A stretch of DNA of 64,000 bases, from the NCBI RefSeq assembly GCF_002127535.1, contig NZ_MUBJ01000019.1, forward strand, positions 27,091 through 91,090. Reading direction: 5' to 3'. Under the pieces are notes generated by a model. That model worked only from the letters and a program-made list of their open reading frames with translations, had not been told where the DNA came from and made no database searches. How positions within the stretch are numbered: the stretch's first letter is position 1; the number at the start of each line of letters is the position of its first letter. The position numbers and the translations under genes were made by a program. The stretch comes from Xenorhabdus vietnamensis (lineage in GTDB: Bacteria; Pseudomonadota; Gammaproteobacteria; Enterobacterales; Enterobacteriaceae). Below, piece after piece: positions 50,078-60,750 of the stretch.

Positions 50078-50785
50078 ATGCTGCTAAGCAAGAATTCTCT
50101 TATGCGTTGGATACATTGGCCGATAATACTTTCCGTTTGTTTACATATTTCTATTGCTGCGGCGCTTTTTCAAGCGGTTAAACCTGAAAAACAGCCAGAA
50201 GCTGCACCTATGTCTGTTGCCATGATCCAGTTGGCTGCTGAAGAGGCTCCTGCCTCTAAACCTGCCTTGCCTGAATCACTTCCTGAACCACCGGAGCCGG
50301 AACCTGAACCTATTGCAAAAATTGCTCTAAAACCTAAGCCTGAAAAAAAACCGGAAGTGAAAAAAATTGTTAAAAAAGAAGTTAAGCAATTAGAGAAAAA
50401 GACAGAAAAAATATCAGAACAACCACTGAAACCTATTTCTGATCAGGATCCTCTGATGGCAAAGAATCTGAGCGATCAAAAAACGGATCATCATGCTATT
50501 AGTGAAAAAAGTGATATACAAAGAGGGCCAAAGGCATTGAACAGGCCAAATCCCAGTTATCCATCCAGAGCACAGCAGTTGGGTACAGAGGGGACGGTAA
50601 AGGTAAAATTTGATATTGATGAAAATGGCCGAGTTAAAAATATCGAGATTATTTCTGCAACTCCCAGAAATGTCTTTGACCGTGAAGTGAAAAATGCCAT
50701 GAGAAAATGGCGTTATGAAAAAACGCCTGCTACTGGATACGTGGCGACTATTGAGTTTAAAATCACGGGTATTTCACAATCCTAA
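50078..50785 (+). CDS. tonB: TonB, energy transducer for outer-membrane receptors
   Basis: A 235-residue periplasm-spanning protein linking the ExbB-ExbD proton motor to TonB-dependent receptors such as the one at 4377. An N-terminal anchor helix holds the conserved SxxxH (SVCLHISIAAALF). A Pro-Glu then Lys-rich spacer spans residues 60-120, and the C-terminal TonB domain (155-235) contains NPSYPSRAQQLGTEG and MRKWRYE. No clear ribosome binding site marks the ATG at 50078; an in-frame ATG at 50102 (MRWIHWP) is an alternative start. A weak Fur-like sequence (GATAGTCATTTGCATTTA) lies about 30-50 bp upstream. Confidence 0.95.
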   Translation: MLLSKNSLMRWIHWPIILSVCLHISIAAALFQAVKPEKQPEAAPMSVAMIQLAAEEAPASKPALPESLPEPPEPEPEPIAKIALKPKPEKKPEVKKIVKKEVKQLEKKTEKISEQPLKPISDQDPLMAKNLSDQKTDHHAISEKSDIQRGPKALNRPNPSYPSRAQQLGTEGTVKVKFDIDENGRVKNIEIISATPRNVFDREVKNAMRKWRYEKTPATGYVATIEFKITGISQS

Positions 50786-50807
50786 TCGACCAAATTTTTT
50801 TCCTGTG

Positions 50808-50930
50808 CCTAATGGATTTCAGGATGTGGCGCGGCAGCAAGGAAACGAATCCCCGGAAGCATAGTTCACTATGTGACCGGGGTGAGTGAGTGGAGCCAAA
50901 AAAATTGCAACTTGAAATCCGAAGGGCATA
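50808..50930. repeat. Palindromic MITE-like interspersed element
   Basis: The ends are inverted: GGATTTCAGG at the left (50813-50822) and CTTGAAATCC at the right (50911-50920), each flanked by further partial matches. The centre holds a two-part hairpin: CCCCGG (50851) pairs with CCGGGG (50882) around CATAGT/ACTATG. No open frame lies inside. The arrangement and the GAGTGAGTGGAGCC segment are like a non-autonomous repeat abundant in Photorhabdus/Xenorhabdus genomes, from memory. The GC-rich core contrasts with the AT-rich surroundings. Confidence 0.65.
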
Positions 50931-51118
50931 CATCTGGTATTTCTATGGAGGTTTATCTTCCTTTAGACGAAAATATATTTATCATTATTGAATGTAATGA
51001 AAAAAGTATACTTTTTGGCAACAATATATCCAACTGGCGAGACTAAAATATAACAATTTGAATTGCTGGGAGGATTCTATTTATTAAGTTTAACTTGATT
51101 TGTTCTTTTTCATTAATA

Positions 51119-51149
51119 AAAAGGGTGCAAGCAAAAGATACACCCTTTT
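51119..51149. terminator. Bidirectional terminator between tonB and yciA
   Basis: AAAAGGGTG (51119-51127) and CACCCTTTT (51141-51149) form a 9-bp stem with a 13-nt loop, with T-rich sequence on both outer sides, between converging genes. Confidence 0.75.
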
Positions 51150-51177
51150 ATTTACGAGTTACTTTTTTATTTAATTG

Positions 51178-51612
51178 TTACTCTGAATCACTGCTTTCCA
51201 ATTTGAAGTGTCTTTTATCTTCAGGTAAAGACCGAGAAGCATTATTTTCATTAACGGCAACATACGTAAAAACAGCTTCTGTTGCACGATAACGCTGACC
51301 CACCGGCTCGGAAGCCACTTTTTTCACCCAAACCTCAATATGAATAGTAATGGATGAATTCCCTGTTTTAAGACAACGGGCATAACAGCATACGACGTCA
51401 CCTACCGCAACTGGTTTCAGAAAACTGATGCCATTCACGCTAACAGTTACTACGCGTCCCAGAGCAATTTCTTTTGCCAGAATTGCACCGCCAATATCCA
51501 TTTGAGACATCAGCCAGCCACCGAAAATATCCCCATTGGCATTGGTATCAGCAGGCATGGCCAGTGTACGGAGAACCAATTCTCCGTTTGGTAAGCATTG
51601 TTGTTGTGTCAT
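51178..51612 (-). CDS. yciA: Acyl-CoA thioesterase YciA
   Basis: A 144-residue hotdog-fold thioesterase hydrolysing a range of acyl-CoAs. The family core RTLAMPADTNANGDIFGGWLMSQMD is almost identical to E. coli, including the Asn/Asp of the active site, and EVWVKKVASEPVGQRY follows. The start MTQQQCLPNGEL at 51612 aligns with E. coli; the extension to 51660 is unneeded. The C-terminal tail is acidic (FKLESSDSE). It is followed upstream by yciB on the same strand. Confidence 0.96.
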   Translation of the reverse strand: MTQQQCLPNGELVLRTLAMPADTNANGDIFGGWLMSQMDIGGAILAKEIALGRVVTVSVNGISFLKPVAVGDVVCCYARCLKTGNSSITIHIEVWVKKVASEPVGQRYRATEAVFTYVAVNENNASRSLPEDKRHFKLESSDSE

Positions 51613-51695
51613 TAGAAAACTTGCTTTATTTGGTGAATACAACAATACCTGCCGCTGCATCGGCAGGTATCCATATGAGGGTCATTACATTATTT

Positions 51696-52226
51696 TTATT
51701 CGCGAGGCAGATGACGGTAGATATATACCACACTCACTACAGTAAAGACTAGTGTCAATGCCGTTAACCCGAACACTTTAAAGTTAACCCAAATATCCTG
51801 AGGCAGCCAGAAAGCGACATAAATATTTGCGAGTGCACAGGCAACAAAGAAGACAGCCCAAGCCATATTCAGCTTGTTCCAGACAAAATCGGGTAATTTT
51901 AACTCCTTACTCAACATCCGTTGAATTAGCGGCTTCTTCATAACCCATTGGCTGATAAGAAGAACAAGAGCAAAAATGCCATAAATTACAGTTACTTTCC
52001 ATTTAATGAATAGATCACTGTGGAAAGCTAGTGTCAGTGTGCCGAAGACAGCAACCATAATAAATGTAATTAAGGAGGATTTTTCAACTTTACGATAAAT
52101 TAGGTAACTAATGACAAGGGCTAATCCTGTTGCGGCAATCAAGGCGCCAGATGCATAAAAAATATCATACATTTTGTAGACGATGAAAAAAACGACCAGT
52201 GGCAAAAAGTCTAAAAGTTGTTTCAT
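51696..52226 (-). CDS. yciB: Inner-membrane septation protein YciB (IspA/IspZ family)
   Basis: A 176-residue protein with five or six membrane helices, similar throughout to E. coli YciB ([46 protein letters not shown]). The family affects cell division and envelope synthesis in E. coli and Shigella. The start at 52226 is set by this alignment; the in-frame stretch to 52295 is not conserved. It lies 83 bp upstream of yciA. In E. coli, yciC precedes it directly, whereas here a SulP gene intervenes. Confidence 0.95.
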   Translation of the reverse strand: MKQLLDFLPLVVFFIVYKMYDIFYASGALIAATGLALVISYLIYRKVEKSSLITFIMVAVFGTLTLAFHSDLFIKWKVTVIYGIFALVLLISQWVMKKPLIQRMLSKELKLPDFVWNKLNMAWAVFFVACALANIYVAFWLPQDIWVNFKVFGLTALTLVFTVVSVVYIYRHLPRE

Positions 52227-52462
52227 AAGTTGAATCCATTGTGAAGTCAATAATGGCATGTTTTTGAATTTGTGCCAGAGTGTATCAGATCTCAATGAAA
52301 TGGTTTATTTATCAGGGTAAAAAAACATTTTTTCATCTATTTGTGTAATTTTATCATAATGAGCGAAAAATTGAGTGTGGGCGAGGGAACTTGTGAGTTT
52401 TCATTTAACAACGCATTATCGCATTATAATGTGCTCCATTTTCACGAAGGGACATAAAGGCC

Positions 52463-54169
52463 ATGTTGTGGAAAAGATTGCATCGCTGGATGCCAGGTTT
52501 GGGAAGTATTTGTCATTATCGTAGAGAATATCTTAGTTATGATATGCGAGCGGGACTCTCTGTGGCTGCGGTCGCACTGCCTGTTGCAATTGCTTATGCT
52601 GAATTAATGGGGGTTAGCGCGATTATTGGTTTATATGCCTGTATTTTACCAATGTTCGCCTATGCTTTGTTCGGTACATCTCGACAGTTGATTGTTGGGC
52701 CTGATGCAGCGACCTGCGCTGTTATTGCCGCAACTGTTGTACCATTAGCACATGGAAATGAGCATGTCCGTTGGCAGCTAGCCATAATTATGACGTTAAT
52801 GACGGGATTTTGGTGTATTTTGGCCAGCCATTTCCGACTTGGTGCTTTTGCTGACTTTCTATCTCGCCCTATTTTGAAAGGCTTTATTAATGGGGTAGCG
52901 ATTACCATCATCGCTGATCAACTTGCTAAAGTTTTTGGCTTGTCTGGTTTGCCAGAGGAGTTGATCGAACGATTGATTGCACTTCCTCATGAGTTATTAG
53001 AATCTCATTGGCCGACAGTGGGGATGTCAATAATTACGTTGTTAGTGTTGCTCAGTGTGCGTTTCCTTCGTTCAAGCTGGCCTGCGCCACTGGTGGCAAT
53101 GATTGTATCGACTTATATCAGTTGGCAATTTGAACTCAGTGAATATGGTATTCAGGTTGTTGGTAATATGGGGAATGGTTTGCCCATTGTACCAATGCCT
53201 GAGTTTAAACTTAGTGAAATACGTGATTTGGTCGTTCCTTCTATTAACTTAGCAGTAATCAGCTTTGTCAGTTTTATGATGACTGCTCGTAGTTTTGCCA
53301 GTAAAAATGGCTATCAAGTTGATGCGGATTCAGAACTCAGAGCATTGGGAATTGCCAATATCGCTGCATCATTATCACAAGGTTTTGCTGTCAGCGCTGC
53401 TGGTAGCCGTACTGCTGTCAATGATGCACTAGGTGGTAAAACGCAAATGGTGTCTGTGATTGCCGCTTGTACTATCTTGCTGGTATTGCTGTTTATGACA
53501 AATTTTCTGGTGTATATCCCTTTGTCATCACTGGGAATAGTCTTAATATTTTCCTCATGGTCCTTATTGAGTTTTAAGAATATTTGGGCTTATCGAAAAC
53601 GTAATCGTCAGGCATTTACACTGTCAATTTTCACGTTGATTGCCGTTTTATTGGTAGGTGTGATCGGTGGTGTCGGCTTCGCTGTTTTGTTGGGGTTATT
53701 TCAGTTTTTGCGGATAGTTTTTCGGCCTTCGGATCAATTGTTAGGAGTAAATGATCAGGGGATGGTTCGCTCCATCCATCAAAATAATGATGTCAAACCT
53801 GTAGATGACATTATGATGTACCGTTTTAACTCTCCTCTCACTTATTTTAACGTTGGATATTTTAAAAAACGGGTGTTACAACATGTGAATAGTGCTGTAA
53901 ACAGCCCCGTATGGTTAGTAGTCGATGCGACGGTTAGTTTTACTTACGATGATGTCAGTGTTTTTGCTGTTCTGGACGAATTAATTACAGAATTGAAAGG
54001 GAAAGGGGTGACACTGGTTTTGGCGGGACGTAGAACAGAACTGAATCGTTGGATCAAACAAAATAAATTAAGTCGTAGTGATGAAGATTTGATAGTCGTT
54101 CCTGATCTCTACTTTGCCATTCGTTTGATTCAAAGTAAGCGGCAAGCTGAGGGAAAACAAGAAAAGTAA
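52463..54169 (+). CDS. SulP-family anion transporter with STAS domain
   Basis: A 568-residue membrane protein. Residues 25-425 form the SulP transport domain, with the signature stretch AVALPVAIAYAELMGVSAIIGLYACILP, GPDAATCAVIAA and SQGFAVSAAGSRTAVNDALGGKTQM. The C-terminal STAS domain (about 445-555) contains VDATVSFTYDDVSVFAVL. It should carry sulfate, bicarbonate or a dicarboxylate; substrate cannot be told from sequence. It is not close to E. coli DauA. It is inserted between yciB and yciC relative to E. coli and transcribed opposite to both. Confidence 0.9.
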   Translation: MLWKRLHRWMPGLGSICHYRREYLSYDMRAGLSVAAVALPVAIAYAELMGVSAIIGLYACILPMFAYALFGTSRQLIVGPDAATCAVIAATVVPLAHGNEHVRWQLAIIMTLMTGFWCILASHFRLGAFADFLSRPILKGFINGVAITIIADQLAKVFGLSGLPEELIERLIALPHELLESHWPTVGMSIITLLVLLSVRFLRSSWPAPLVAMIVSTYISWQFELSEYGIQVVGNMGNGLPIVPMPEFKLSEIRDLVVPSINLAVISFVSFMMTARSFASKNGYQVDADSELRALGIANIAASLSQGFAVSAAGSRTAVNDALGGKTQMVSVIAACTILLVLLFMTNFLVYIPLSSLGIVLIFSSWSLLSFKNIWAYRKRNRQAFTLSIFTLIAVLLVGVIGGVGFAVLLGLFQFLRIVFRPSDQLLGVNDQGMVRSIHQNNDVKPVDDIMMYRFNSPLTYFNVGYFKKRVLQHVNSAVNSPVWLVVDATVSFTYDDVSVFAVLDELITELKGKGVTLVLAGRRTELNRWIKQNKLSRSDEDLIVVPDLYFAIRLIQSKRQAEGKQEK

Positions 54170-54230
54170 TTGTGGTTCACTCAATGGCAGTTCACCCCGC
54201 AGTACTGGAGCAAGGTGAACTATTTGGCGT

Positions 54231-54989
54231 TTATTGCACGCCGTTTGTCATTTTAGTTTGTGGTTTGATCAACATATACAAACGGAACAGATAAATCAGT
54301 AGCAGGGATGATAATAAATTGTCCAGCACTGACAGTAAAATATTGGGCATTTTAGCCGCCACAAGAGCCAGTATTAGCTTGGTGGCAAGCCATAACAGCA
54401 CAGCAGGGATCAACAGTCTCAGATTGCCGAATGCCAATCTCCAACTATTTTGCATGGAAGAAAAAACATTTTTACCCTTTTCAAACAAGAAAATAGGAGC
54501 AAGTGCGAAAGCAATAGAAAATAGTATTCCTGGCAGGAGCATCAAAGCGTAACCAATTTGAACCAACAGGTTACAAATTAATATTAGCAAAAACATCTTG
54601 GGTAGCAGTGTCATTGATAATATGCTGGCGTGAATGGCATTGGTTTTCTGGCCGTTGGAGACGGCATTGATGAGTACCAACATACTGGCAGTAAGTAAGG
54701 TATTGCCGAATATACCAGTAAATAAAATCCCGAACATTGTGCGTATTAATATGAGTTGTTCATCTGGCGTTAATTTCGCCACAAAATGTTGGATTCCTGT
54801 ATTGCCGGACTCTCTGACGATATTTTGTATTTCTTCCAATAACTTGAGTTGTTCACCATTCGGCATTAGTAAATGCCCCAGCAATGTTGTCACCAACGCG
54901 GCCAAGGCAGAGAGGGTGACAATGCTCAACAACTGATTCTTTAAAAAGTTGATGCTGTCACGATACAGGGTATTTGCCGTGATGGGCAT
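54231..54989 (-). CDS. yciC: YciC, inner-membrane protein (UPF0259)
   Basis: A 252-residue polytopic protein with six hydrophobic helices, resembling E. coli YciC (MPITANTLYRDSINFLKNQ, LLVQIGYALMLLPGI, LLIYLFRLYMLIKP). Function is unknown. The start MPITANTL at 54989 has AGGAG seven bases upstream; the in-frame codon at 55019 is rejected. It is divergent from ompW as in E. coli. Confidence 0.92.
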   Translation of the reverse strand: MPITANTLYRDSINFLKNQLLSIVTLSALAALVTTLLGHLLMPNGEQLKLLEEIQNIVRESGNTGIQHFVAKLTPDEQLILIRTMFGILFTGIFGNTLLTASMLVLINAVSNGQKTNAIHASILSMTLLPKMFLLILICNLLVQIGYALMLLPGILFSIAFALAPIFLFEKGKNVFSSMQNSWRLAFGNLRLLIPAVLLWLATKLILALVAAKMPNILLSVLDNLLSSLLLIYLFRLYMLIKPQTKMTNGVQ

Positions 54990-55318
54990 GAAAGTGGCTC
55001 CTATCAAATAAAACAACAATATTACCCAATTGTACCTTGTTCGAGGGATTATTGGATACCTAAGATTTGGCTTTTGTCTCTATTCTGTAACTTGAAGCTA
55101 TAAGGAGAATGAGTGTTCTTTTTTTGCTCATGCTCTAATCTGGGGCTTTATAGAAATGATAAATTTATTAACACATGTTTAATAAATTTATTATGAATTG
55201 GAATATTGGATAGATATTTTTTAATATGAAATTTCTATTATTATTTATTGTTGGTAATTCAAAAGTTGATGTTAAAACATAAATCATGGATGGCAATAAA
55301 AATTATACTAAGAAAATT

Positions 55319-55332
55319 TTGATTTGGATCAA
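55319..55332. promoter_or_regulatory. FNR-binding site upstream of ompW
   Basis: TTGAT-TTGG-ATCAA is a perfect FNR consensus. It lies 148 bp before the ompW ATG; a class II arrangement would place the transcript start near 55367. FNR activation of ompW is known in E. coli, which supports the call. Confidence 0.75.
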
Positions 55333-55479
55333 TTTAAAATATCCTGCAAATGAAATAATAAAAATGTAAATACCTTATTTTGCCAAAAATATTTAAAATA
55401 TGTGATCGGTCTTGGATCGTAACAGTAAACAAACAGGTATATTTTTGATTGTTTTAAAACCACATGAATGGGATGGATA

Positions 55480-56121
55480 ATGAAAAAGATTTCTGCGCTT
55501 GTATTGGCTGCGGCTACGTTAGCCCCGTCATTGGCTTTTGCCCATGAAGCGGGTGACTTCTTGTTCCGTACAGGTACAGCAACGGTAAGGCCACATGCCG
55601 GTTCTGATAATGTATTAGGGTTGGGATCTTTTGATGTCAATAATAATACTCAGTTAGGTTTAACTTTTGGTTATATGATAACCGACAATATCGGTGTTGA
55701 GTTATTGGCAGCGACACCATTTCAACATAAAGTCAGTTTACCTGGAGTAGGGGAAATAGCTGAAGTTAAACATTTACCACCAACTCTAATGGCACAATAT
55801 TATTTTGGTAACACAGAAAATAAATTACGTCCTTATGTTGGGATTGGTATTAACTACACAACATTCTTTAGCGAAAAATTTAATAATAATGCAACTGTAA
55901 AGGCTGCTAATTTAAATAGTCTGGATTTGAAAGATTCTTGGGGTGTAGCGGGTCAGGTTGGTCTGGATTATAAACTAGATAAAAACTGGGTGCTGAACAC
56001 TTCACTTTGGTGGATGAATATTGAAACTGATGTGAAATTCAAAGTCGGTAATACAAATACAGAATATAAAACCCGCCTTGATCCATGGGTCTTTATGTTC
56101 GGGGTTGGCTACAGTTTCTAA
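55480..56121 (+). CDS. ompW: Outer-membrane protein OmpW
   Basis: A 213-residue eight-stranded beta-barrel forming a narrow hydrophobic channel. A signal peptide (MKKISALVLAAATLAPSLAFA, 21 residues split as MKKISALVLA and AATLAPSLAFA) precedes HEAGDFLFR. The barrel ends WVFMFGVGYSF, with a terminal Phe as expected for outer-membrane insertion. The start at 55480 follows GGGATGGATA. Regulation by oxygen is indicated by the FNR site upstream. Confidence 0.96.
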   Translation: MKKISALVLAAATLAPSLAFAHEAGDFLFRTGTATVRPHAGSDNVLGLGSFDVNNNTQLGLTFGYMITDNIGVELLAATPFQHKVSLPGVGEIAEVKHLPPTLMAQYYFGNTENKLRPYVGIGINYTTFFSEKFNNNATVKAANLNSLDLKDSWGVAGQVGLDYKLDKNWVLNTSLWWMNIETDVKFKVGNTNTEYKTRLDPWVFMFGVGYSF

Positions 56122-56210
56122 CTGTTTGAATATTCGAAAAAAAATAATGTTGAAAATAGTGTTGAAAAGAAGTAATTAAGCTACGTGTGTGTTTGACATA
56201 AGAGATAACC

Positions 56211-56235
56211 AATGGGGCGTGGTTGCCCCATTTTT
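56211..56235 (+). terminator. ompW terminator
   Basis: AATGGGGC and GCCCCATT form a perfect 8-bp stem with a 6-nt loop followed by TTT, 90 bp past ompW and between it and the converging trp operon. Confidence 0.75.
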
Positions 56236-56272
56236 ATACAATTTCTATTTTTAACGTTAGCTGTCAGTAAGA

Positions 56273-57079
56273 TTATAATTGTGTAGCATTCTTCATGGTG
56301 CGAACAAAAAACATTAATTTTTCCAGCATGATTTTAGGTTGATGCAAGTTATCTTCAATGATTTTTACGATGGCAGAACCTGAAATCGTACCCGCTGTAC
56401 CACTGTTGAGAGCGGCTGTGATCTGTTCGGGTTCTGAAATGCCAAAACCTTGTAAAGCAGGGGGCGCGTGATGTTCTTTAAGTTTATTAATAATATGGTT
56501 GAGTGGCTGCTTCGCGCGATTTTCACTACCGGTCACTCCCGCCCTTGACAGCAAATAAGTATATCCTCGACCAAATGAAGCGATTTCACGTAATAAATCA
56601 TCATCTGCATTAGGTGGACAAATAAATATCGGCGCAATACTGTGCTTTATGGCCGCTGAACGGAAAGGAGATGATTCGGATAATGGCACATCAGCAACAA
56701 GTACGGAGTCAACCCCCGCATCTTTGCAATAACGGTAAAACTCATCAATTCCATTGTGAAAGACAAGATTGGCATAAACTAATAAGCCAATCGGCGTGTC
56801 AGGATGTTTAGCCCGGATTTTAGCCAGCAGGTTAAAGCATAATGTGGGAGTGACCTTGGATGATAGCGCACGTAGATTGGCATTTTGGATAGTTGGGCCG
56901 TCAGCAAGGGGATCAGAGAATGGAATGCCTAATTCAAGTGCATCAGCACCACCTGAAATTAATGCATCAATAATTTCTAACGACAATTCGGGATTGGGAT
57001 CGCCGAGGGTGACGAAAGGAACAAAAGCACCTTGATTTTGGCTTTGTAGCTTCTTAAAAAGTTGTTCGTAACGTTCCAT
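56273..57079 (-). CDS. trpA: Tryptophan synthase alpha subunit
   Basis: A 268-residue TIM-barrel enzyme cleaving indole-3-glycerol phosphate to indole, which is channelled to TrpB. Catalytic Glu and Asp are in [16 protein letters not shown] near residues 47-62. Phosphate-binding segments [12 protein letters not shown] and [10 protein letters not shown] are present. The ATG overlaps the trpB stop by one base, so translation is coupled. Last gene of the operon. Confidence 0.97.
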   Translation of the reverse strand: MERYEQLFKKLQSQNQGAFVPFVTLGDPNPELSLEIIDALISGGADALELGIPFSDPLADGPTIQNANLRALSSKVTPTLCFNLLAKIRAKHPDTPIGLLVYANLVFHNGIDEFYRYCKDAGVDSVLVADVPLSESSPFRSAAIKHSIAPIFICPPNADDDLLREIASFGRGYTYLLSRAGVTGSENRAKQPLNHIINKLKEHHAPPALQGFGISEPEQITAALNSGTAGTISGSAIVKIIEDNLHQPKIMLEKLMFFVRTMKNATQL

Positions 57080-58269
57080 CAGATTTCCCCCCTGGATTTT
57101 AAAATATCGTGAACGGTAAAAATATCTTTGTCACCACGGCCAGATAAATTGACAATTAATACTTGTTTTTTGTCTGGAGCCTGATGGATCATTTTCAAGG
57201 CATAGGCCAATGCATGAGATGATTCCAATGCAGGAATAATGCCTTCATTGCGTGAGAGGTTCTGGAAGGCTTCTAAAGCTTCATCATCAGTAATTGAAAC
57301 GTAATCGGCCCTACCGATGCTATTTAAATAGGCGTGCTGGGGACCAACGGAAGGAAAATCCAAACCAGCCGAAATAGAATAAGATTCTTCAATCTGTCCG
57401 TCTTCTGTCTGCATAATTGGCGCTTTCATGCCAAAGTAAATCCCTAATTTTCCGTGTTTCAATGGGGCACCATGTTCTCCGGTTTCGATACCGTGTCCTG
57501 CTGGTTCAACACCGATGAGACGAACATCATTTTCTGGAATAAATTCAGCAAACAAACCTATGGCATTTGAGCCACCACCAATACAGGCAATTACTGCATC
57601 GGGTAGACGGCCTTCTTTTTCCATAATTTGATTTTTGGCTTCTTCACCAATCATCCGCTGGAATTCTCGTACCATTGTTGGATAAGGATGAGGGCCAGCA
57701 GCGGTTCCCAATAAGTAATGTGCCTTTTCATAGCTACCAGACCAGTCACGCATTGCTTCGTTACAAGCATCTTTTAAAGTTGCTGAGCCGCTGTGGACAG
57801 GGATCACTTCCGCCCCCATCAAACGCATACGAAAGACATTGGGTGATTGACGTTCAATATCTTTTGCTCCCATATAAATACGGCATTTTAGCCCCAACAG
57901 GGCACAGGCCAGAGCGGTTGCTACGCCGTGTTGACCCGCACCTGTTTCAGCGATGATTTCGTTCTTTCCCATTCGTTTTGCCAACAATGCTTGTCCTAAA
58001 ACCTGATTGGTTTTATGAGCACCGCCGTGGAGCAAATCTTCACGTTTCAGGTACAAACGTGTTTTTGTTCCTTTAGTCAGGTTTTGGCACAGAGTTAAGG
58101 CAGTCGGTCTACCTGCATAATTTTTCAATAGATCCTGAAATGTATGCTGAAATTCAGAATCTCTTTGAGCATCAATAAAGGCTTCTTCTAACTGATTAAG
58201 TGCAGGGATTAAAATTTGAGGAACAAATTGTCCACCAAAGTCGCCAAAATAAGGATTCAATTTACTCAT
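57079..58269 (-). CDS. trpB: Tryptophan synthase beta subunit
   Basis: A 396-residue PLP enzyme joining indole and serine. The PLP lysine is in [12 protein letters not shown] (near residue 86) and the phosphate-binding loop is [19 protein letters not shown], the COMM-domain core, is intact. The start [13 protein letters not shown] at 58269 matches the family; upstream in-frame codons to 58437 lie inside trpC. It begins 31 bp after the trpC stop. Confidence 0.97.
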   Translation of the reverse strand: MSKLNPYFGDFGGQFVPQILIPALNQLEEAFIDAQRDSEFQHTFQDLLKNYAGRPTALTLCQNLTKGTKTRLYLKREDLLHGGAHKTNQVLGQALLAKRMGKNEIIAETGAGQHGVATALACALLGLKCRIYMGAKDIERQSPNVFRMRLMGAEVIPVHSGSATLKDACNEAMRDWSGSYEKAHYLLGTAAGPHPYPTMVREFQRMIGEEAKNQIMEKEGRLPDAVIACIGGGSNAIGLFAEFIPENDVRLIGVEPAGHGIETGEHGAPLKHGKLGIYFGMKAPIMQTEDGQIEESYSISAGLDFPSVGPQHAYLNSIGRADYVSITDDEALEAFQNLSRNEGIIPALESSHALAYALKMIHQAPDKKQVLIVNLSGRGDKDIFTVHDILKSRGEI

Positions 58270-58300
58270 TATTCTACTCATCCATTTCTTGTCTGAAAAA

Positions 58301-59665
58301 TTAGTGATAGCAGCGTATTTGTTGAAAAACCTGCTTGATTTTTTGACTACTTTTGATACCCGGGGAAACTTCGACCCCTGAGTTAAAATCCAGCCCATAA
58401 CAGCCAAATGCTGCTGCCTGATGACAATTGTCAGCATTCAGACCTCCGGCCAGGAAACTGTTATGTTGAAGTCGTGGATTGATTAACTGCCAGTCAAACG
58501 GTTTTCCTGTTCCTCCTGATCCATTATCCAGCAATAAGTGATCAACATTGGGTATTTCGGAAAACTCCGCAGCTTTAGACATATCAATGGCTTTCCAAAT
58601 CTCACAATGTTCAGGTAGCACAGCGCGCAGTGTGTTGATGTAGTTTTCATCTTCATGCCCATGAAGTTGAACCGCAGTAAGTGAAAGTGTTTGGGCTATA
58701 TTACTGACAAAATCAATGGATTGATTTTGAAACACCCCAACATATTGCAGAGAGGCTTCATTGATGATTTGCTGGGCTTTTTGCAGGTTAATTTTGCGCG
58801 GTGATTGTTCGGCAAAAATTAAACCGCCGTAGACTGCTCCCATATGCAACGCAACTTTGGCATCTTGCGGGCGAGTCAGACCGCAAACTTTGTTGTCACC
58901 GAAGATCAGACGCCGTAAAGCGAGATCTAAATTTTGTTGTACCATTAAGGAGCTGCCAATAAGAAAACCATCGGCAAATTGGCTTAATTCCCGTACTTGG
59001 CGATGCTGGTGGATACCGGATTCACTGATGACTATAGTACCTTCGGGTAAGCCAGCAGCCAGTTTGCGCGTACGATCTAAGTCAATGGATAAATCACGGA
59101 GATCACGATTATTGATACCAATAACTTTTGCGCCTAATGCCAATGCCCGTTGCTGTTCATCTTCATTACTGATTTCGGTCAGTACTCCCATGCCAAGACT
59201 GTGTGCCAGTGATGACAGTTCGCAATACGTGGCATCATCAAGAACGGAGAGCATAAGTAAAATAGCGTCGGCTTGATAATAACGAGCGAGATAAACTTGA
59301 TAAGCATCAATAATAAAGTCTTTGCACAAAACAGGTTGATGTACGGCAGAACTGACCATTGTTAGAAAATCATAGCTGCCCTGAAAATATTTTTCATCGG
59401 TCAAGACAGATATTGCGGCGGCATAAGGCTGATAAGTTTTAGCAATGCGAACAGGATCGAAATTTTCACGAATTAACCCTTTTGAAGGGGATGCTTTTTT
59501 GCATTCCAAAATAAAAACAGTTTGTTTATGGGTTAATGCCTGATAAAACCGACGGTGACTTGGCACAATAGCATCAATAAAGCTTTCCAACGGTTGTTCT
59601 GCCTTACGAGTAATCAGATATTCCGCTTTATCATCAACAATTTTCTGTAATACGCTGGTTTTCAT
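58301..59665 (-). CDS. trpC: Bifunctional indole-3-glycerol phosphate synthase / PRA isomerase
   Basis: A 454-residue fusion like that of E. coli. The N-terminal IGP synthase (1-255) shows [36 protein letters not shown] and [11 protein letters not shown]. The C-terminal PRA isomerase (256-454) shows [10 protein letters not shown] and [15 protein letters not shown]. It catalyses two successive steps of tryptophan synthesis. Its start overlaps the trpD stop by 4 nt. Confidence 0.97.
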   Translation of the reverse strand: MKTSVLQKIVDDKAEYLITRKAEQPLESFIDAIVPSHRRFYQALTHKQTVFILECKKASPSKGLIRENFDPVRIAKTYQPYAAAISVLTDEKYFQGSYDFLTMVSSAVHQPVLCKDFIIDAYQVYLARYYQADAILLMLSVLDDATYCELSSLAHSLGMGVLTEISNEDEQQRALALGAKVIGINNRDLRDLSIDLDRTRKLAAGLPEGTIVISESGIHQHRQVRELSQFADGFLIGSSLMVQQNLDLALRRLIFGDNKVCGLTRPQDAKVALHMGAVYGGLIFAEQSPRKINLQKAQQIINEASLQYVGVFQNQSIDFVSNIAQTLSLTAVQLHGHEDENYINTLRAVLPEHCEIWKAIDMSKAAEFSEIPNVDHLLLDNGSGGTGKPFDWQLINPRLQHNSFLAGGLNADNCHQAAAFGCYGLDFNSGVEVSPGIKSSQKIKQVFQQIRCYH

Positions 59666-60666
59666 GATTTAGTCCTTTCCGCCAATGCTGTTACTTTTTC
59701 ATAAGCCTGGCCGCTGTAAATAGTATTGAGTACTAATTGAGTATTTTCTCGTAGATCTTCATGCCCGTGAATCTTCATTAAAAGGGCCACATTTGCCGCT
59801 ACGGCATCGGCATGGGCTTTATTACCGCGACCTTGTAATAACATTGCCAGCATGTTGCGATTTTCTTCAGGTGTTCCGCCTTTCAATGAAGATATTGGAT
59901 GGTTTGGTAGACCAAAATCAGTTGCTGTTAACTGATATTGGTTGATTTCACCGTGATTGAGTTCTGCAACATGGGTGGGCGCATGTAAGGCAACTTCATC
60001 CATACCTCCGCTGTGTACAACGGCGGCACGCTGATAGCCCAAGGTTTGTAAGGTACGTGCTATAGGCCCAACTAATTCAGGGCTGTAGACCCCAATGAGT
60101 GATACGGGAGGACGAGCCGGATTAATTAGCGGGCCAAGAACATTAAATATTGTTCGCGTTTTTAACTGTTGTCGAACTTGCACCGCATGACGAAATCCAC
60201 TGTGATATTGAGGAGCAAACAGGAAACAGACACCAATGTTATCCAGAGCACTGCGTGACTTCTCGGCACAGGTATCTAATGCAATGCCGAATGCGGCTAA
60301 TAAATCAGATGATCCGGATCGACTGGAAATACTGCGGTTTCCATGTTTTGCTACTTTGAGGCCACAGGCCGCAGCAATAAAGGCGCTGGCTGTAGAAATA
60401 TTGATGCTATTTGTGCCATCTCCACCTGTGCCGACGATATCACAAAATGTGTAATCAGGGCGAGGAAAGGGAGCTGCGTTTGCCAAGAATGCTTGAGCTG
60501 CGCCTGCAATTTCTTGTGGCTGCTCACCACGCAGTTTCAGGCTAATCAATACAGCAGTCAGCTGCACATCGCTTAGCTCACCATGAATAATCGCGGTGAA
60601 TAACTGCTGGCTTTCTTGCTGTGTCAGTGTTTTTTCACTGAATAATTTGTCAAAAATCAACTGCAT
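59662..60666 (-). CDS. trpD: Anthranilate phosphoribosyltransferase
   Basis: A 334-residue enzyme transferring phosphoribose from PRPP to anthranilate. The PRPP-binding motif [14 protein letters not shown] and [17 protein letters not shown] are intact, with NPARPP later. It is a separate gene from trpG here, unlike the trpGD fusion of E. coli; the split state occurs in Serratia, Yersinia and relatives. It starts 84 bp after trpG. Confidence 0.97.
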   Translation of the reverse strand: MQLIFDKLFSEKTLTQQESQQLFTAIIHGELSDVQLTAVLISLKLRGEQPQEIAGAAQAFLANAAPFPRPDYTFCDIVGTGGDGTNSINISTASAFIAAACGLKVAKHGNRSISSRSGSSDLLAAFGIALDTCAEKSRSALDNIGVCFLFAPQYHSGFRHAVQVRQQLKTRTIFNVLGPLINPARPPVSLIGVYSPELVGPIARTLQTLGYQRAAVVHSGGMDEVALHAPTHVAELNHGEINQYQLTATDFGLPNHPISSLKGGTPEENRNMLAMLLQGRGNKAHADAVAANVALLMKIHGHEDLRENTQLVLNTIYSGQAYEKVTALAERTKS

Positions 60667-60750
60667 TTTCCCACCCCGTCAAGTTTATGTCTTTAATTCG
60701 ATGCCCTTAAACCCGATATCTTTAAATTCAATGTCTTTAACTCAAGATTT

